DNA of 34,050 bases from Candidatus Thorarchaeota archaeon. Its GTDB lineage: Archaea > Asgardarchaeota > Thorarchaeia > Thorarchaeales > Thorarchaeaceae. The stretch is taken from positions 1 to 34,050 of the forward strand of contig QMYR01000004.1 of the NCBI GenBank assembly GCA_003662765.1, read 5' to 3'. The notes under the pieces are model-generated. The model saw nothing but the letters and a program-made list of their open reading frames with translations. It did no database searches and was not told the origin of the DNA. Below are positions 17,259 to 24,591 of the stretch, piece by piece. The first letter of the stretch is position 1, and each line of letters opens with the position of its first letter. The translations under genes and the position numbers were made by a program.

Positions 17259-17990
17259 ATGAGGTTGGGAGTGGGCAGCATTCCGTCGTTCAGGCTCTCT
17301 CGGTCCGGTACTGTTGTGGGGGTCGTCATGTTTGTGCTTATTATCACGTCGCCCCTCACCACCGAGCACACGTACAGCACAGCAGTTTCTAACTATGGTG
17401 GCCATGTGTCTTCTGACGGAGGCACCACTATCTTTGCAAACGCTACCTGCAGGGGCCTGAGGGGGCCTCCTCCTTACAACTATGGTCCATGGGCAAATCT
17501 CAGTCCCGATGAGTGTCCAGGTACAGCGGCTGACGGTTTGGGCGCCACTTATGGTGTTCAGGTACTGGTAGATGTCTGCAATCCGGACGGGATAGATTCG
17601 GTCTGGTTTGTGAGTGAGCGGCAGTCTGATGGACTGACCGTGAACGGTTCTATGTGCTGGATGTTTGAAGTGGAGAAGAACGAGTCCTTCCCGTATCCTC
17701 CGCCAGTAAACAACAACACATACCTTGGTGGTTTCAGTGCTCTCAGAGAGAACGACTATGAGTACTGGGATATCCGCTTCTACGCGAACGACACCACTGG
17801 CGAGGTCTATGTATCCGAGGAGTATCACTTCTACGTCAGAGTCTACGGTCCGGACCTGACTCCGACAACGACGGCCTCTGACACACTCCTCTCCCCCGCG
17901 GCCATGAGTTGGGTAGCGGTTGGTGCTGTCGGTGTTGGGGTCGTGGCTCTGGTGATTGTGTTCCTGCGAAGAAGAGGACTAGTTCTGTAA
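17259..17990 (+). CDS. Secreted surface protein with C-terminal membrane anchor
   Basis: 243 aa. A hydrophobic signal (TVVGVVMFVLIITSPL) is followed by an extracellular domain with several Asn-x-Ser/Thr sites, acidic and aromatic residues and five cysteines. Near the C-terminus a Thr-rich spacer (LTPTTTASDT) leads to a membrane helix (WVAVGAVGVGVVALVIVFL) and an RRR stop-transfer, a layout typical of archaeal surface proteins and possible sorting signals. The domain itself is not recognised. A start at ATG 17259 is used; AAGGTGA abuts it, so spacing is poor. Confidence 0.72.
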   Translation: MRLGVGSIPSFRLSRSGTVVGVVMFVLIITSPLTTEHTYSTAVSNYGGHVSSDGGTTIFANATCRGLRGPPPYNYGPWANLSPDECPGTAADGLGATYGVQVLVDVCNPDGIDSVWFVSERQSDGLTVNGSMCWMFEVEKNESFPYPPPVNNNTYLGGFSALRENDYEYWDIRFYANDTTGEVYVSEEYHFYVRVYGPDLTPTTTASDTLLSPAAMSWVAVGAVGVGVVALVIVFLRRRGLVL

Positions 17991-18042
17991 TCAGTGGATG
18001 GAATCAGATGGTTAAGTGATTCGGCGGCATTGCATCCACGTC

Positions 18043-18049
18043 TTTATAT
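18043..18049 (+). promoter_or_regulatory. TATA box of the DUF6516-type pair
   Basis: TTTATAT, predicted transcript start near 18072, seven bases before ATG 18079. It rules out the longer frame from 18016. Confidence 0.6.
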
Positions 18050-18078
18050 CATCTTGGGCATGGCATCTAGCGATAGGT

Positions 18079-18354
18079 ATGAGTATCATAGTAGATGGTG
18101 AAGAGATCAAGACGTATGAGCGGCTCAAGGTGATCTCTCAGCTTCTGCCTATACGAGAAAAGATCAAGCAGTTCGAGAAGTACGGCTGTTCCTTGAGCGA
18201 CTTCAAGAAGCGACTTGAGGGTTCTGAGGAGAGATTCAGCCTGTGGGACGAGTATATTGAGTGGAAAGCATACGTCGCAAAAGAGAGGGATCTTGAACAG
18301 CGCTTGAGAGAAATCGATGATGCCAAAGATATTCGAATTGTTGGACACCAGTAG
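18079..18354 (+). CDS. Putative antitoxin of a DUF6516/TumE-like pair
   Basis: 91 aa, starting MSIIVDGEEIKTYERL. Charged and almost entirely helical (REKIKQFEKYGCSLSDFKKR, then ERDLEQRLREIDDAKD), as expected of a partner protein that wraps a toxin. No named domain recognised. The role is inferred from its position: the next gene starts 38 nt before this one ends, and a TATA box directly precedes this gene. The overlap region also exists as a degenerate copy at 15487-15590. Confidence 0.65.
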   Translation: MSIIVDGEEIKTYERLKVISQLLPIREKIKQFEKYGCSLSDFKKRLEGSEERFSLWDEYIEWKAYVAKERDLEQRLREIDDAKDIRIVGHQ

Positions 18355-18670
18355 GATTGTCCAGAGATACGAGATACTTGATTTCAAGCAGGGCCTCGAT
18401 TTCCATTTTCTGAAATTGAAGGTCGAGTTTGTCGACGATAGTGTCCTTTACGTTCGTGAATTCGTGTCAGAGAACGAGTTCGACTATTCGTGTCACTGGC
18501 AGGACAAGACTGGTGATTTCCCAATCCGTTGGGACAACTCACCGCATCACCCTCAAGTAGCGACTTTTCCGCATCATGAGCACACGCCCAATGTGGAGGA
18601 ATCTCACGAGATTGGTCTTCAGGATGTACTTGCGCTAGTCCAGCAACAGATGGAGAACACGCGGTTGTGA
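18317..18670 (+). CDS. DUF6516 / TumE-family putative toxin
   Basis: 117 aa. The pattern LKVEFVDDSVLYVREFV, FDYSCHWQDK, IRWDNSPHHPQVATFPHHEH and a closing LQDVLALVQ matches what I know of the DUF6516 (TumE) toxin family, whose conserved 'RxDNxPHH...FPHHxH' histidine block is intact here. The biochemical target is not known to me. The gene overlaps the presumed antitoxin by 38 nt in another frame, which couples their translation. There is no sign of degradation, unlike the VapBC locus downstream. Confidence 0.78.
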   Translation: MMPKIFELLDTSRIVQRYEILDFKQGLDFHFLKLKVEFVDDSVLYVREFVSENEFDYSCHWQDKTGDFPIRWDNSPHHPQVATFPHHEHTPNVEESHEIGLQDVLALVQQQMENTRL

Positions 18671-18747
18671 ATTCTACTGATATGAAACATATGCCACGAC
18701 CTTGATTCCTTTCGTGTCCTGCGCACAGCACCAGATGCTTACTCCAG

Positions 18748-19572
18748 TCAGTAAGAATTGGCGCGCTCAATTTGTGAGAGAAATGTCCGGACTCTCTCCG
18801 AGGCATCAACGGAAACATCCTCTTCTATGAAGTGCGAAACGGCAAGCGGACCATAGCTGTTGGGCGATTCGAATGCATCACTGATTTTCTGGAGAGCTTG
18901 TTGTGTATAGTCAGGCATAATTCCATCATTGACCGTGTCAACTCGCTGGTTGAATCGTGCTGCAGCTCTGTCAGGACTGCCCATATGGAAACCAGCCAGC
19001 AGATAGATATCATAGGCGTCTTTCTCAATCTTGGTGGCTCTGCCCAATGCAAGACCTTTCATCGTCAAGGCTCCCACAATGTCCGCCATCCGCATCTTGG
19101 CCGTTCCCTCCCCTCCTGCTGGCATCACACCTCTTACAGATCTTTCTTGGTTGAACCTGAACACGATGTTGCACCCGGGAATGAAGACCGCTTCAAGGCT
19201 CTCCTGTACTTTGAGAAGAGAAGTCACATGTTTCTCGCCTTCTGGCTCGGTGAGGAAGTCCAAGTGGATTGCGAACGGTGTTCCATCAAGCGCCCTGATT
19301 ATACGTTCGAAACGGAATGCGTTTGTCGTTGAGTGATATCCAAGACTATGAATCAGCCTGCGGATGGACTCGTAACGTGTCATCACATTTGTGCGAAGTA
19401 CTAGATCTATGTCAATTGAGCCACAGTGGCTTGCAAAGCCTTGCGTCAAGAAGTAAGGCACCCAACCCCCAACTAGAACGTAATCATCACTGTACGACTC
19501 CATCGCAAGCGCAAGTTCAACAATAGCGCCCTTTGACGCCTCAGTCTGATTCCTGTCATACATATCCATCAT
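18748..19572 (-). CDS. AbiEii-like nucleotidyltransferase (putative type IV toxin)
   Basis: 274 aa. The N-terminal nucleotidyltransferase motif is VLVGGWVPYFL then GSIDIDLVL, with Gly35-Gly36 and both aspartates (54 and 56) intact. Later the AbiEii-type pattern MKGLALGRATKIEKDAYDIYLL appears, in which the Lys, Arg and KDxxD residues are typical of this family. Such enzymes act as toxins of type IV abortive-infection systems by transferring nucleotides, often to tRNA. It is divergent from its likely antitoxin at 19837. Start may be ATG 19572, 19569 or 19563. A TATA-like CCTATAAC (minus strand, near 19587) fits the last. Confidence 0.8.
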   Translation of the reverse strand: MMDMYDRNQTEASKGAIVELALAMESYSDDYVLVGGWVPYFLTQGFASHCGSIDIDLVLRTNVMTRYESIRRLIHSLGYHSTTNAFRFERIIRALDGTPFAIHLDFLTEPEGEKHVTSLLKVQESLEAVFIPGCNIVFRFNQERSVRGVMPAGGEGTAKMRMADIVGALTMKGLALGRATKIEKDAYDIYLLAGFHMGSPDRAAARFNQRVDTVNDGIMPDYTQQALQKISDAFESPNSYGPLAVSHFIEEDVSVDASERVRTFLSQIERANSY

Positions 19573-19787
19573 TTATCCTGCCGTTATAGGCGGCATGCCA
19601 TGTTGAGTGTGAAGCCCTCTGACCGTTCCGACACTCTTGAGGGCATATCGCTCTTACTATCTTATAGTCCCTCACATGCTCTGCCTCTTGAGGTCCTACT
19701 GAACATTCCTTTGGTTCTATGTGCTTTTCTTCGGTAATTCCGCTGCCGTGCTGACACATCGTCGCCGAGCGAGGCCCTCGCGCCGGT

Positions 19788-19826
19788 GTTTCGCTAATTG
19801 CGAAACTATATAAACATGGGCGAAAC
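19788..19826 (+). promoter_or_regulatory. Operator with three half-sites around the AbiEi promoter
   Basis: GTTTCGC (19788-19794), five bases, GCGAAAC (19800-19806): a perfect 7-bp inverted repeat. A third half-site GCGAAAC (19820-19826) lies 20 nt, two helical turns, from the second. The TATA box sits between the second and third. This is the expected layout of an autoregulated antitoxin promoter. Confidence 0.75.
19806..19814 (+). promoter_or_regulatory. TATA box of the AbiEi-like gene
   Basis: CTATATAAA, centred 27 nt before ATG 19837, predicting a leaderless transcript. Confidence 0.75.
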
Positions 19827-19836
19827 ACTCTGGTAC

Positions 19837-20502
19837 ATGAGACAGGTCCGAAACCTCTTCTCGCGGACGGCATCTCGCGTTCTGAGAGTCTTGTTGGCAC
19901 ATCCCATGCGAGAATGGACCATCAAGGGACTGTCTCAGGAGGCCAATGTGTCACTTGGCTACACACATGCAGTGATTACGTCTTTGATTAGTGCTGGCTA
20001 CGCAACGAGAGGCAGTTCCTACAGGATTCGCGTGGTGGATCCCATACGACTCATTCGGAGATGGGCCGCATACCACGATTACGCTGCGATCAACACGTTT
20101 CTCAGGTACCACACATTCGAGAGAGATGTCGACACATTCCTCTCAAGGTTGTCCAGACTTGACGAGGCCGAGTACGCGCTCACTGTTCTGTCGGGGGCCC
20201 ACCTGATTGCTCCATACGTTCGACCTACGACGATTCACTTCTACATCTCAGACCAGACCGACCCCAAGACTGTGGCTGAATTACTTGACCTGCGTCCAGT
20301 TGAGTCCGGCGGAAACGTGTCGGTTGTGCGACCGTATGATGCAGGAGTGTTCTACGCGAGGCAGACAGTCGATGGTCTGAGTGTGGTCAACTCCGTTCAG
20401 CTCTATGTCGATCTCTTCAATTATCCTGCACGTGGTAGTGAGGCTGCTGAGAAGATCCTAGAGACCCTGGCAAATCAGTGGTACAGTGCTACTAGAGTCT
20501 GA
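19837..20502 (+). CDS. AbiEi-like antitoxin/transcription regulator
   Basis: 222 aa from ATG 19837, placed by the TATA box; the frame is open to 19798 but that part would not be transcribed. The N-terminus is a winged helix (VLRVLLAHPMREWTIKGLSQ, then NVSLGYTHAVITSLISAGY). The C-terminal domain ends VVNSVQLYVDLFNYPARGSE, a pattern common in AbiEi-type antitoxins and related proteins. It likely binds the inverted repeats at its own promoter and counteracts the AbiEii-like protein. The usual AbiE order is co-directional and overlapping; here the pair is divergent with about 265 nt between start codons. Confidence 0.78.
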   Translation: MRQVRNLFSRTASRVLRVLLAHPMREWTIKGLSQEANVSLGYTHAVITSLISAGYATRGSSYRIRVVDPIRLIRRWAAYHDYAAINTFLRYHTFERDVDTFLSRLSRLDEAEYALTVLSGAHLIAPYVRPTTIHFYISDQTDPKTVAELLDLRPVESGGNVSVVRPYDAGVFYARQTVDGLSVVNSVQLYVDLFNYPARGSEAAEKILETLANQWYSATRV

Positions 20503-20503
20503 A

Positions 20504-20725
20504 TTGTCCTGTGGGAGCCCATGTGAGAAACTTGGTTGCGAACAGCGGCTGAAAATCTCGACGATCTTCTCCCCGCTGTGGTAACGAGTTCCACACAGCT
20601 GTCAACGCAACGAGGAGCATCATTGAGGCTCAATGGCCCAGTACCCTTGCTGGGCGGACAAGGGCCTTGTGACTAGGATTGTCCGAATCACAATCAACGG
20701 TTTGGTGACCGTGTTTCTGTGAAGA
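20504..20725 (+). mobile_element. Remnant of the 3' end of an IS605-type tnpB, copy 1
   Basis: A broken frame reads PRCGNEFHTAVNATRSIIEA from about 20571, then ends at TGA 20670-20672. This is the last zinc-knuckle CxxCG and the RuvC-III 'HADVNAA.NI' motif of TnpB, with the Asp replaced by Ala. Upstream pieces (CPVGAH from 20505) recall the other knuckle. It aligns with the minus-strand copy at 26069-26290 including about 50 nt past the stop. The 5' part of the gene is missing. Confidence 0.72.
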
Positions 20726-20782
20726 GAGCAGTCGTGTAAACAGCTTAATCGTTTGTATACACATGGTATTCCGTGAGCAGCA

Positions 20783-21073
20783 TTGACAGTTGCATCTGTG
20801 CGCCTCACTGATGAGGAGCGTGCGTTCTTGGAGCGTCTAGTCGCGGAGGGGCGATTCTCGTCCATAAGCGAGGCGCTGAAGGCTGGTGCGCATGAGTTGA
20901 TGGCCGAAGAGAGGCTCAAGTCGTTGCGATAGCAATCACATGAAGAGGCTCGTAGGTTCTTCGCTGGTAGGAAACGACGCTCAAGAAACCTAGAGGCGGA
21001 CTATTTTGAAGAGGATGAGAGTATACCTTGTGGCATCCGCGCTCTGAGATCTGTTCTACGGAGAACCGGGTGA
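20783..21073 (+). pseudogene. VapB/RHH-type antitoxin with internal TAG
   Basis: From TTG 20783 the frame gives TVASVRLTDEERAFLERLV, then GRFSSISEALKAGAHELM, the ribbon-helix-helix pattern of type II antitoxins. TAG at 20930-20932 interrupts it, but the same frame continues with EEARRFFAGRKRRSRNLEAD and FEEDE, the type of charged tail that wraps a PIN toxin. One base change (for example CAG to TAG) would explain this. The truncated 49-aa form could still bind DNA. A TATA-like TTGTATAC at 20753-20760 predicts a leaderless start. Confidence 0.65.
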
Positions 21074-21524
21074 GAATCTAGTTGAGTTCTGTTTGGCATC
21101 TGATGAGATGGAATGCATCACGTCCGCTTGGAGCCGACTGGAGATAACACATGCAGTCAGAAAGCGGTTGAATCAAGGAGAACTCTCGCAGGATGAGAGT
21201 CGTGATCTGTTGGAATTCATCGACACTCAGCTCGACCGCCTCGCTCGACGGAAGCACCTACTAGAGTGCCCGGTCACTAAGAGCCTAGTTGGCCGAGCCT
21301 GTGAGCTGGTAATGACGCATAATCTGTGTGCGTCAGATGCTGTCCACCTTGCCACTGCTGTTGCATACGAATGCAGGGGAGTCTTTGTTGATGACTATCA
21401 CTTCAATCGGTTAGGCCTTCTCTTCAGTGGTCATCTGTGTATCTGTTCTATTTCACTCCGAGCCGATGAACTCATGAGGAAGTTGAAACAAGTATCTATG
21501 GGCTCTGCAGAGTTGCAGGAATAG
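21015..21524 (+). pseudogene. VapC-type PIN toxin with early TGA and lost active-site Asp
   Basis: ATG 21015 encodes MRVYLVASAL, then TGA at codon 11, then DLFYGEPGENLVEFCLAS and a complete PIN body. PIN toxins start 'YLDASAL'; here the first catalytic Asp is Val. Other acidic residues remain (Glu in SAWSRLEITHAV, Asp in ASDAVHLATA, Asp in FVDDYHFNRLG). The frame downstream of the TGA is intact for 158 codons, so inactivation looks recent. It overlaps the end of the antitoxin frame. A shortened product could start at GTG or ATG codons further in (for example ATG 21108), but would lack the first strand. Confidence 0.72.
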
Positions 21525-21547
21525 GCACTAAAACGGAACTGCTGTTC

Positions 21548-22225
21548 GTGTGGAGATTCACTTGGTGCGAGGTGGCAAAGCGGGACGAGTCGATGAGTGC
21601 CATCGATCTAAGCCCTCTTGCCTCATGCGCGCGTTTGGAATGTCTGCATCTGAATGACAATGGGTTTGTGGACGAATACCTCGGTACTTTTCCAGCTCTC
21701 CCACGTCTGAGAGAGCTGTCCATCAGTGGAGGGGAGATGGTCAGTCTTGACATGCGTCCTATCAAGTCGTGCTGTGCCTCACTTGAATGGCTCAGTATTG
21801 ATGGACGCCAACTCACTTCCCTCGACCTGATGCCTCTCGCCAGTTGTAGCAGGCTCCGGGTGATCAGGCTAAGGAACCTCCCACTCACAACAATCAACCT
21901 CACGCCGTTGGCCAACTGTTCTCTGGAGGACTTCAGCATGTCTGATTGCCAGTTCGAAACCGTTGACCTCTCGCCCCTAGCGAAGCATGATAGACTCAAC
22001 ATACTCGCCATCGACAACACTGGATTGGAAGAACTGGACATTACTCCGCTCTTCATATGTGAGAATCTTGAACACCTTGAGAGTGATGACGATGTCTTGG
22101 TGACTGCTACGCTGCATGAGATTTTGCCGAGCGTCGACAAGCAGAGGACTCCAGATATTGCTCTGCTAGAGCGCAGATGTCCAAAGGGACTGGAACAATA
22201 CCTATCCAGCATCGACTGGATGTAG
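21548..22225 (+). CDS. Leucine-rich-repeat-like protein
   Basis: 225 aa with about five repeats of 22-24 residues: IDLSPLASCARLECLHL, LDLMPLASCSRLRVIRL, INLTPLANC, VDLSPLAKHDRLNILAI and LDITPLFICENLEHLES. The form 'xDLSPLAxCxxLxxLxL' makes a solenoid used for protein binding. There is no signal or membrane segment, so it is cytoplasmic. The GTG 21548 start places a repeat almost at the N-terminus, and no cap is seen, so the 5' end may be truncated or an earlier unconventional start used. It follows the VapC remnant by 23 nt. Confidence 0.72.
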   Translation: MWRFTWCEVAKRDESMSAIDLSPLASCARLECLHLNDNGFVDEYLGTFPALPRLRELSISGGEMVSLDMRPIKSCCASLEWLSIDGRQLTSLDLMPLASCSRLRVIRLRNLPLTTINLTPLANCSLEDFSMSDCQFETVDLSPLAKHDRLNILAIDNTGLEELDITPLFICENLEHLESDDDVLVTATLHEILPSVDKQRTPDIALLERRCPKGLEQYLSSIDWM

Positions 22226-22351
22226 TCGTACGGCCCGCCGCCATAGCGAAACGACTCCTACTTGACACGGCTGCGGGCATACTCCTGCATAACATTCGGT
22301 ACTGCTCAAGACTCGACAACACTATTGAGTAGGTATTGTACTGCCCTATTC

Positions 22352-23320
22352 ATGGCCCGGCAAAGCAAGAGAGCGGCTCTATTGTTGCTGTTCCTCTCAC
22401 CAATCACGGCAGAGCTTGTGACCGGTAGCTCTCCGCCTCTCATCTTCTTCAATCCAATCGTACTGTTGCTGTTTCTGGGATTCTACGGCACTGGGGCGCT
22501 GATGATGCGCGAGCTGATGATTCGCTGGCAGAAAGGATATGCCTCACTGTTGGTGCTGGGTGTGGCCTACGGAATCATCGAGGAGGGCCTCGTAGTCAAG
22601 AGTTTCTTCAATCCCAGCTGGCCTGACCTATCCATAATGGCAACGTACGGGCGCTGGCTCGGAGTGAACTGGGTGTGGTCCTTTGATCTTGCGGTGTACC
22701 ACGCAGTAGTGAGCATTGTCATCCCAGTGATTCTCGTCGAGCTAGTATATCCAGAGGCGAGGGGCCAGAGCCTGTTGGGGAACACAGCAATGGTGTTTGC
22801 AGGAATAGTGTTCGCTCTGGACAGTGCTCTATTCTATTTCGTGCTCACTCCCTATGTTCCCCCTCTCGTGCCATACGTTGGAACGCTGGCACTTGTTCTT
22901 GTCCTCTTCATTGTCGCATGCAGGTTTCCGGAGAAGTGGGACTTTCATGGTACGCGCCCATGTCCGAGTAGGCGGCGGCTCTGGGCCATTGGTCTGATGT
23001 GGATGGTCCTCAATTGGCTGATTTACTTTCACTTGCCGCGTACAGGAGTACATCCCATTGTGACAATCGCCCTTGGCATTGGCATGGCGCTGCTACTCTA
23101 CAGGTATTTCCGAACGCTGATTTGGGACAACGATCTCGACAGACTGTCGGTTGTCGCTGGCGTGATGACATTCTCCATTATCATGGCACCAGTGTTCGAG
23201 ATGGTGGCTGTGACCGCAGAGCCTATGACTGGCATGACATTGACAGGCGCGGCCTATGCGCTCTTTCTTCTATACGTGCGTCACAGAATCAAGTCTTCAA
23301 GTGTTTCACCAGCAGCATAG
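22352..23320 (+). CDS. Conserved multi-pass membrane protein, function unknown
   Basis: 322 aa from ATG 22352 (the frame is open to 22262 but the extra 30 residues look non-coding). About eight membrane helices. The segment SPITAELVTGSSPPLIFFNP, the ALMMRELMIRWQKG loop and GVAYGIIEEGLVVKSFFNP, then YGRWLGVNWVWSF and VYHAVVSIVIPV, match a family of uncharacterised membrane proteins that I recall from several archaea and bacteria. The Glu-Glu pair in a helix followed by KSFFNP is its most striking feature. It is not a convincing CPBP protease because the EExxxR motif is absent. No function can be given. Confidence 0.78.
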   Translation: MARQSKRAALLLLFLSPITAELVTGSSPPLIFFNPIVLLLFLGFYGTGALMMRELMIRWQKGYASLLVLGVAYGIIEEGLVVKSFFNPSWPDLSIMATYGRWLGVNWVWSFDLAVYHAVVSIVIPVILVELVYPEARGQSLLGNTAMVFAGIVFALDSALFYFVLTPYVPPLVPYVGTLALVLVLFIVACRFPEKWDFHGTRPCPSRRRLWAIGLMWMVLNWLIYFHLPRTGVHPIVTIALGIGMALLLYRYFRTLIWDNDLDRLSVVAGVMTFSIIMAPVFEMVAVTAEPMTGMTLTGAAYALFLLYVRHRIKSSSVSPAA

Positions 23321-23471
23321 TGCTAATCAGGGGCCGAGTCGAGCCGCGTATTGGTCTCATGTTCGACCAACTGGTTTGTGACATCACGTCCTGTGAAGAT
23401 TCTCACAGACGGCTACAGCGATATTGCCACCCCTACATATGAGCGGTCTGAAGACCTACGTCCTGTGCTCT

Positions 23472-23957
23472 CTACTCAAATCCCTGAGGAAACCAGTCCA
23501 GCATCTCGAGCCCACGTGTGAGGTACTCTCTACTTGTGACCGAGTAGACACGGTATGAAGGAATCGACTGGACGACTGCAAACAGCGGAATCAGGAGTGT
23601 GAAGATGGCCGCCTCAATGGCCTTTCCGCCAATAATGAAGAGCGCCGCAACCGTTGCTATGAACACCACAGATGACAGTCCAATGTATCCTTTCAGATAG
23701 TTGTTGTACCTCAAGTACGCGGGCTCAACCTCCATTGGAATGCGTCTTTCTGTCCCCATGTCAGAGTAGTGGAAGATACCGGCCTCCTCCATGGCCCATG
23801 ATGTGGCCCAGAAACCAATGGCGACCGGGATCAAGAGGCCTGACAGAGTGATGGTCACCAGAGGCGCAAGACACGGGAAGTCCATCTCGACCACGAACCT
23901 GTCATACTCCTCTTGAGTCATGAAGAGCAGGGGTGGAATTGCCGCTCTGGTCATCAT
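23472..23957 (-). CDS. Small multi-pass membrane protein
   Basis: 161 aa from ATG 23957 (a TTG at 24008 would add 17 residues). Four hydrophobic segments: LVTITLSGLLIPVAIGFWA, SSVVFIATVAALFIIGG and AAIFTLLIPLFAVVQSI are clear. Between the first and second lies AYLRYNNYLKGY, which recurs in the plus-strand fragment next door (23968-24183). No family recognised. It ends convergent to the previous gene with about 150 nt of non-coding sequence between. Confidence 0.6.
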   Translation of the reverse strand: MMTRAAIPPLLFMTQEEYDRFVVEMDFPCLAPLVTITLSGLLIPVAIGFWATSWAMEEAGIFHYSDMGTERRIPMEVEPAYLRYNNYLKGYIGLSSVVFIATVAALFIIGGKAIEAAIFTLLIPLFAVVQSIPSYRVYSVTSREYLTRGLEMLDWFPQGFE

Positions 23958-23967
23958 GCCACGAGTG

Positions 23968-24183
23968 AAAGCTCCGGCATATCTGAGATACAAGAACACG
24001 CTACTCAACGGCTACAAGGATGTGCGTGTGAGAGTAGATGCACAACCGCTGAACATCGACAGGTGCTTCAGACGCATGACGCTCGTGGCTCTGTTTGTCC
24101 TGAGTGTATTGTCAACAGTGGCACACTATGTCGGTCCTCCATTCACGCCGGGTGACGGGGCGACCTTGGCACATCCCCCCTGA
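23968..24183 (+). pseudogene. Fragment of a paralogous membrane protein
   Basis: The frame reads PAYLRYKNTLLNGYKDVRVR, then a membrane helix LVALFVLSVLSTVAHYVG, and stops at TGA 24181-24183. It repeats the AYLRYxNxL..GY segment plus following helix of the minus-strand neighbour, head to head with it. A start could be ATG 23953 or 23920, both inside the divergent gene, so it is more likely the truncated end of a second copy. Confidence 0.45.
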
Positions 24184-24521
24184 TTAAGATTCAGGGGCCA
24201 GCGATAACATGACTTGCGATTTCCGTCAACTGTTCTTTTCCAGAACCTAACTATTATTGTCGATGGTCTCTTGGTACGCCATGGGCATCGATAGCCTGAG
24301 TGTATTGGAGCACTCTCAGGTCTTAGCATGCCGCTGTCTGAGAATCCGACAGTGAACGTAAGAGGAGCGAACAGTGCATTCCGAACGGGGTGATTCCATA
24401 TGACCTACAAATGACGTCGATCTGCATTGGCTATACGTGTGTTCTTCTTCCAGCCATCTCGATATGTCTATAATTAGCATATTTCTTTTTTTCAATTATT
24501 AAATCATTAATTTGGGAATCC
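24184..24521. other. Non-coding, increasingly A/T-rich stretch
   Basis: No gene is supported. From about 24460 the sequence becomes markedly A/T-rich, with a T-run (CTTTTTTTC near 24485-24493) that could terminate transcription, and marks the left edge of the radical SAM insert. Confidence 0.5.
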
Positions 24522-24528
24522 TTATATA
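24522..24528 (+). promoter_or_regulatory. TATA box of the radical SAM gene
   Basis: TTATATA; predicted transcript start near 24551, about 40 nt before ATG 24592. It excludes the longer frame from TTG 24532. Confidence 0.65.
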
Positions 24529-24591
24529 TTCTTGCTGACCCACTCCTTAATTAAAGAGCAATGTCAACCGGAGAGAACCAGGGCGATTTGC

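Noticed and set aside
19556-19900. Minus-strand frame of 114 codons with several Cys residues between the AbiE-like genes
   Set aside because: No CxxC pattern, it runs through the operator and TATA box, and it overlaps both real genes.
21015-21047. TGA in the PIN gene as a selenocysteine codon
   Set aside because: That position is a hydrophobic residue in PIN proteins, the catalytic Asp is also lost, and the partner antitoxin has a TAG as well.
22352-23320. CPBP (CAAX-type) intramembrane protease
   Set aside because: There is an EE pair in a helix but not the EExxxR motif or the later His motifs in proper context.
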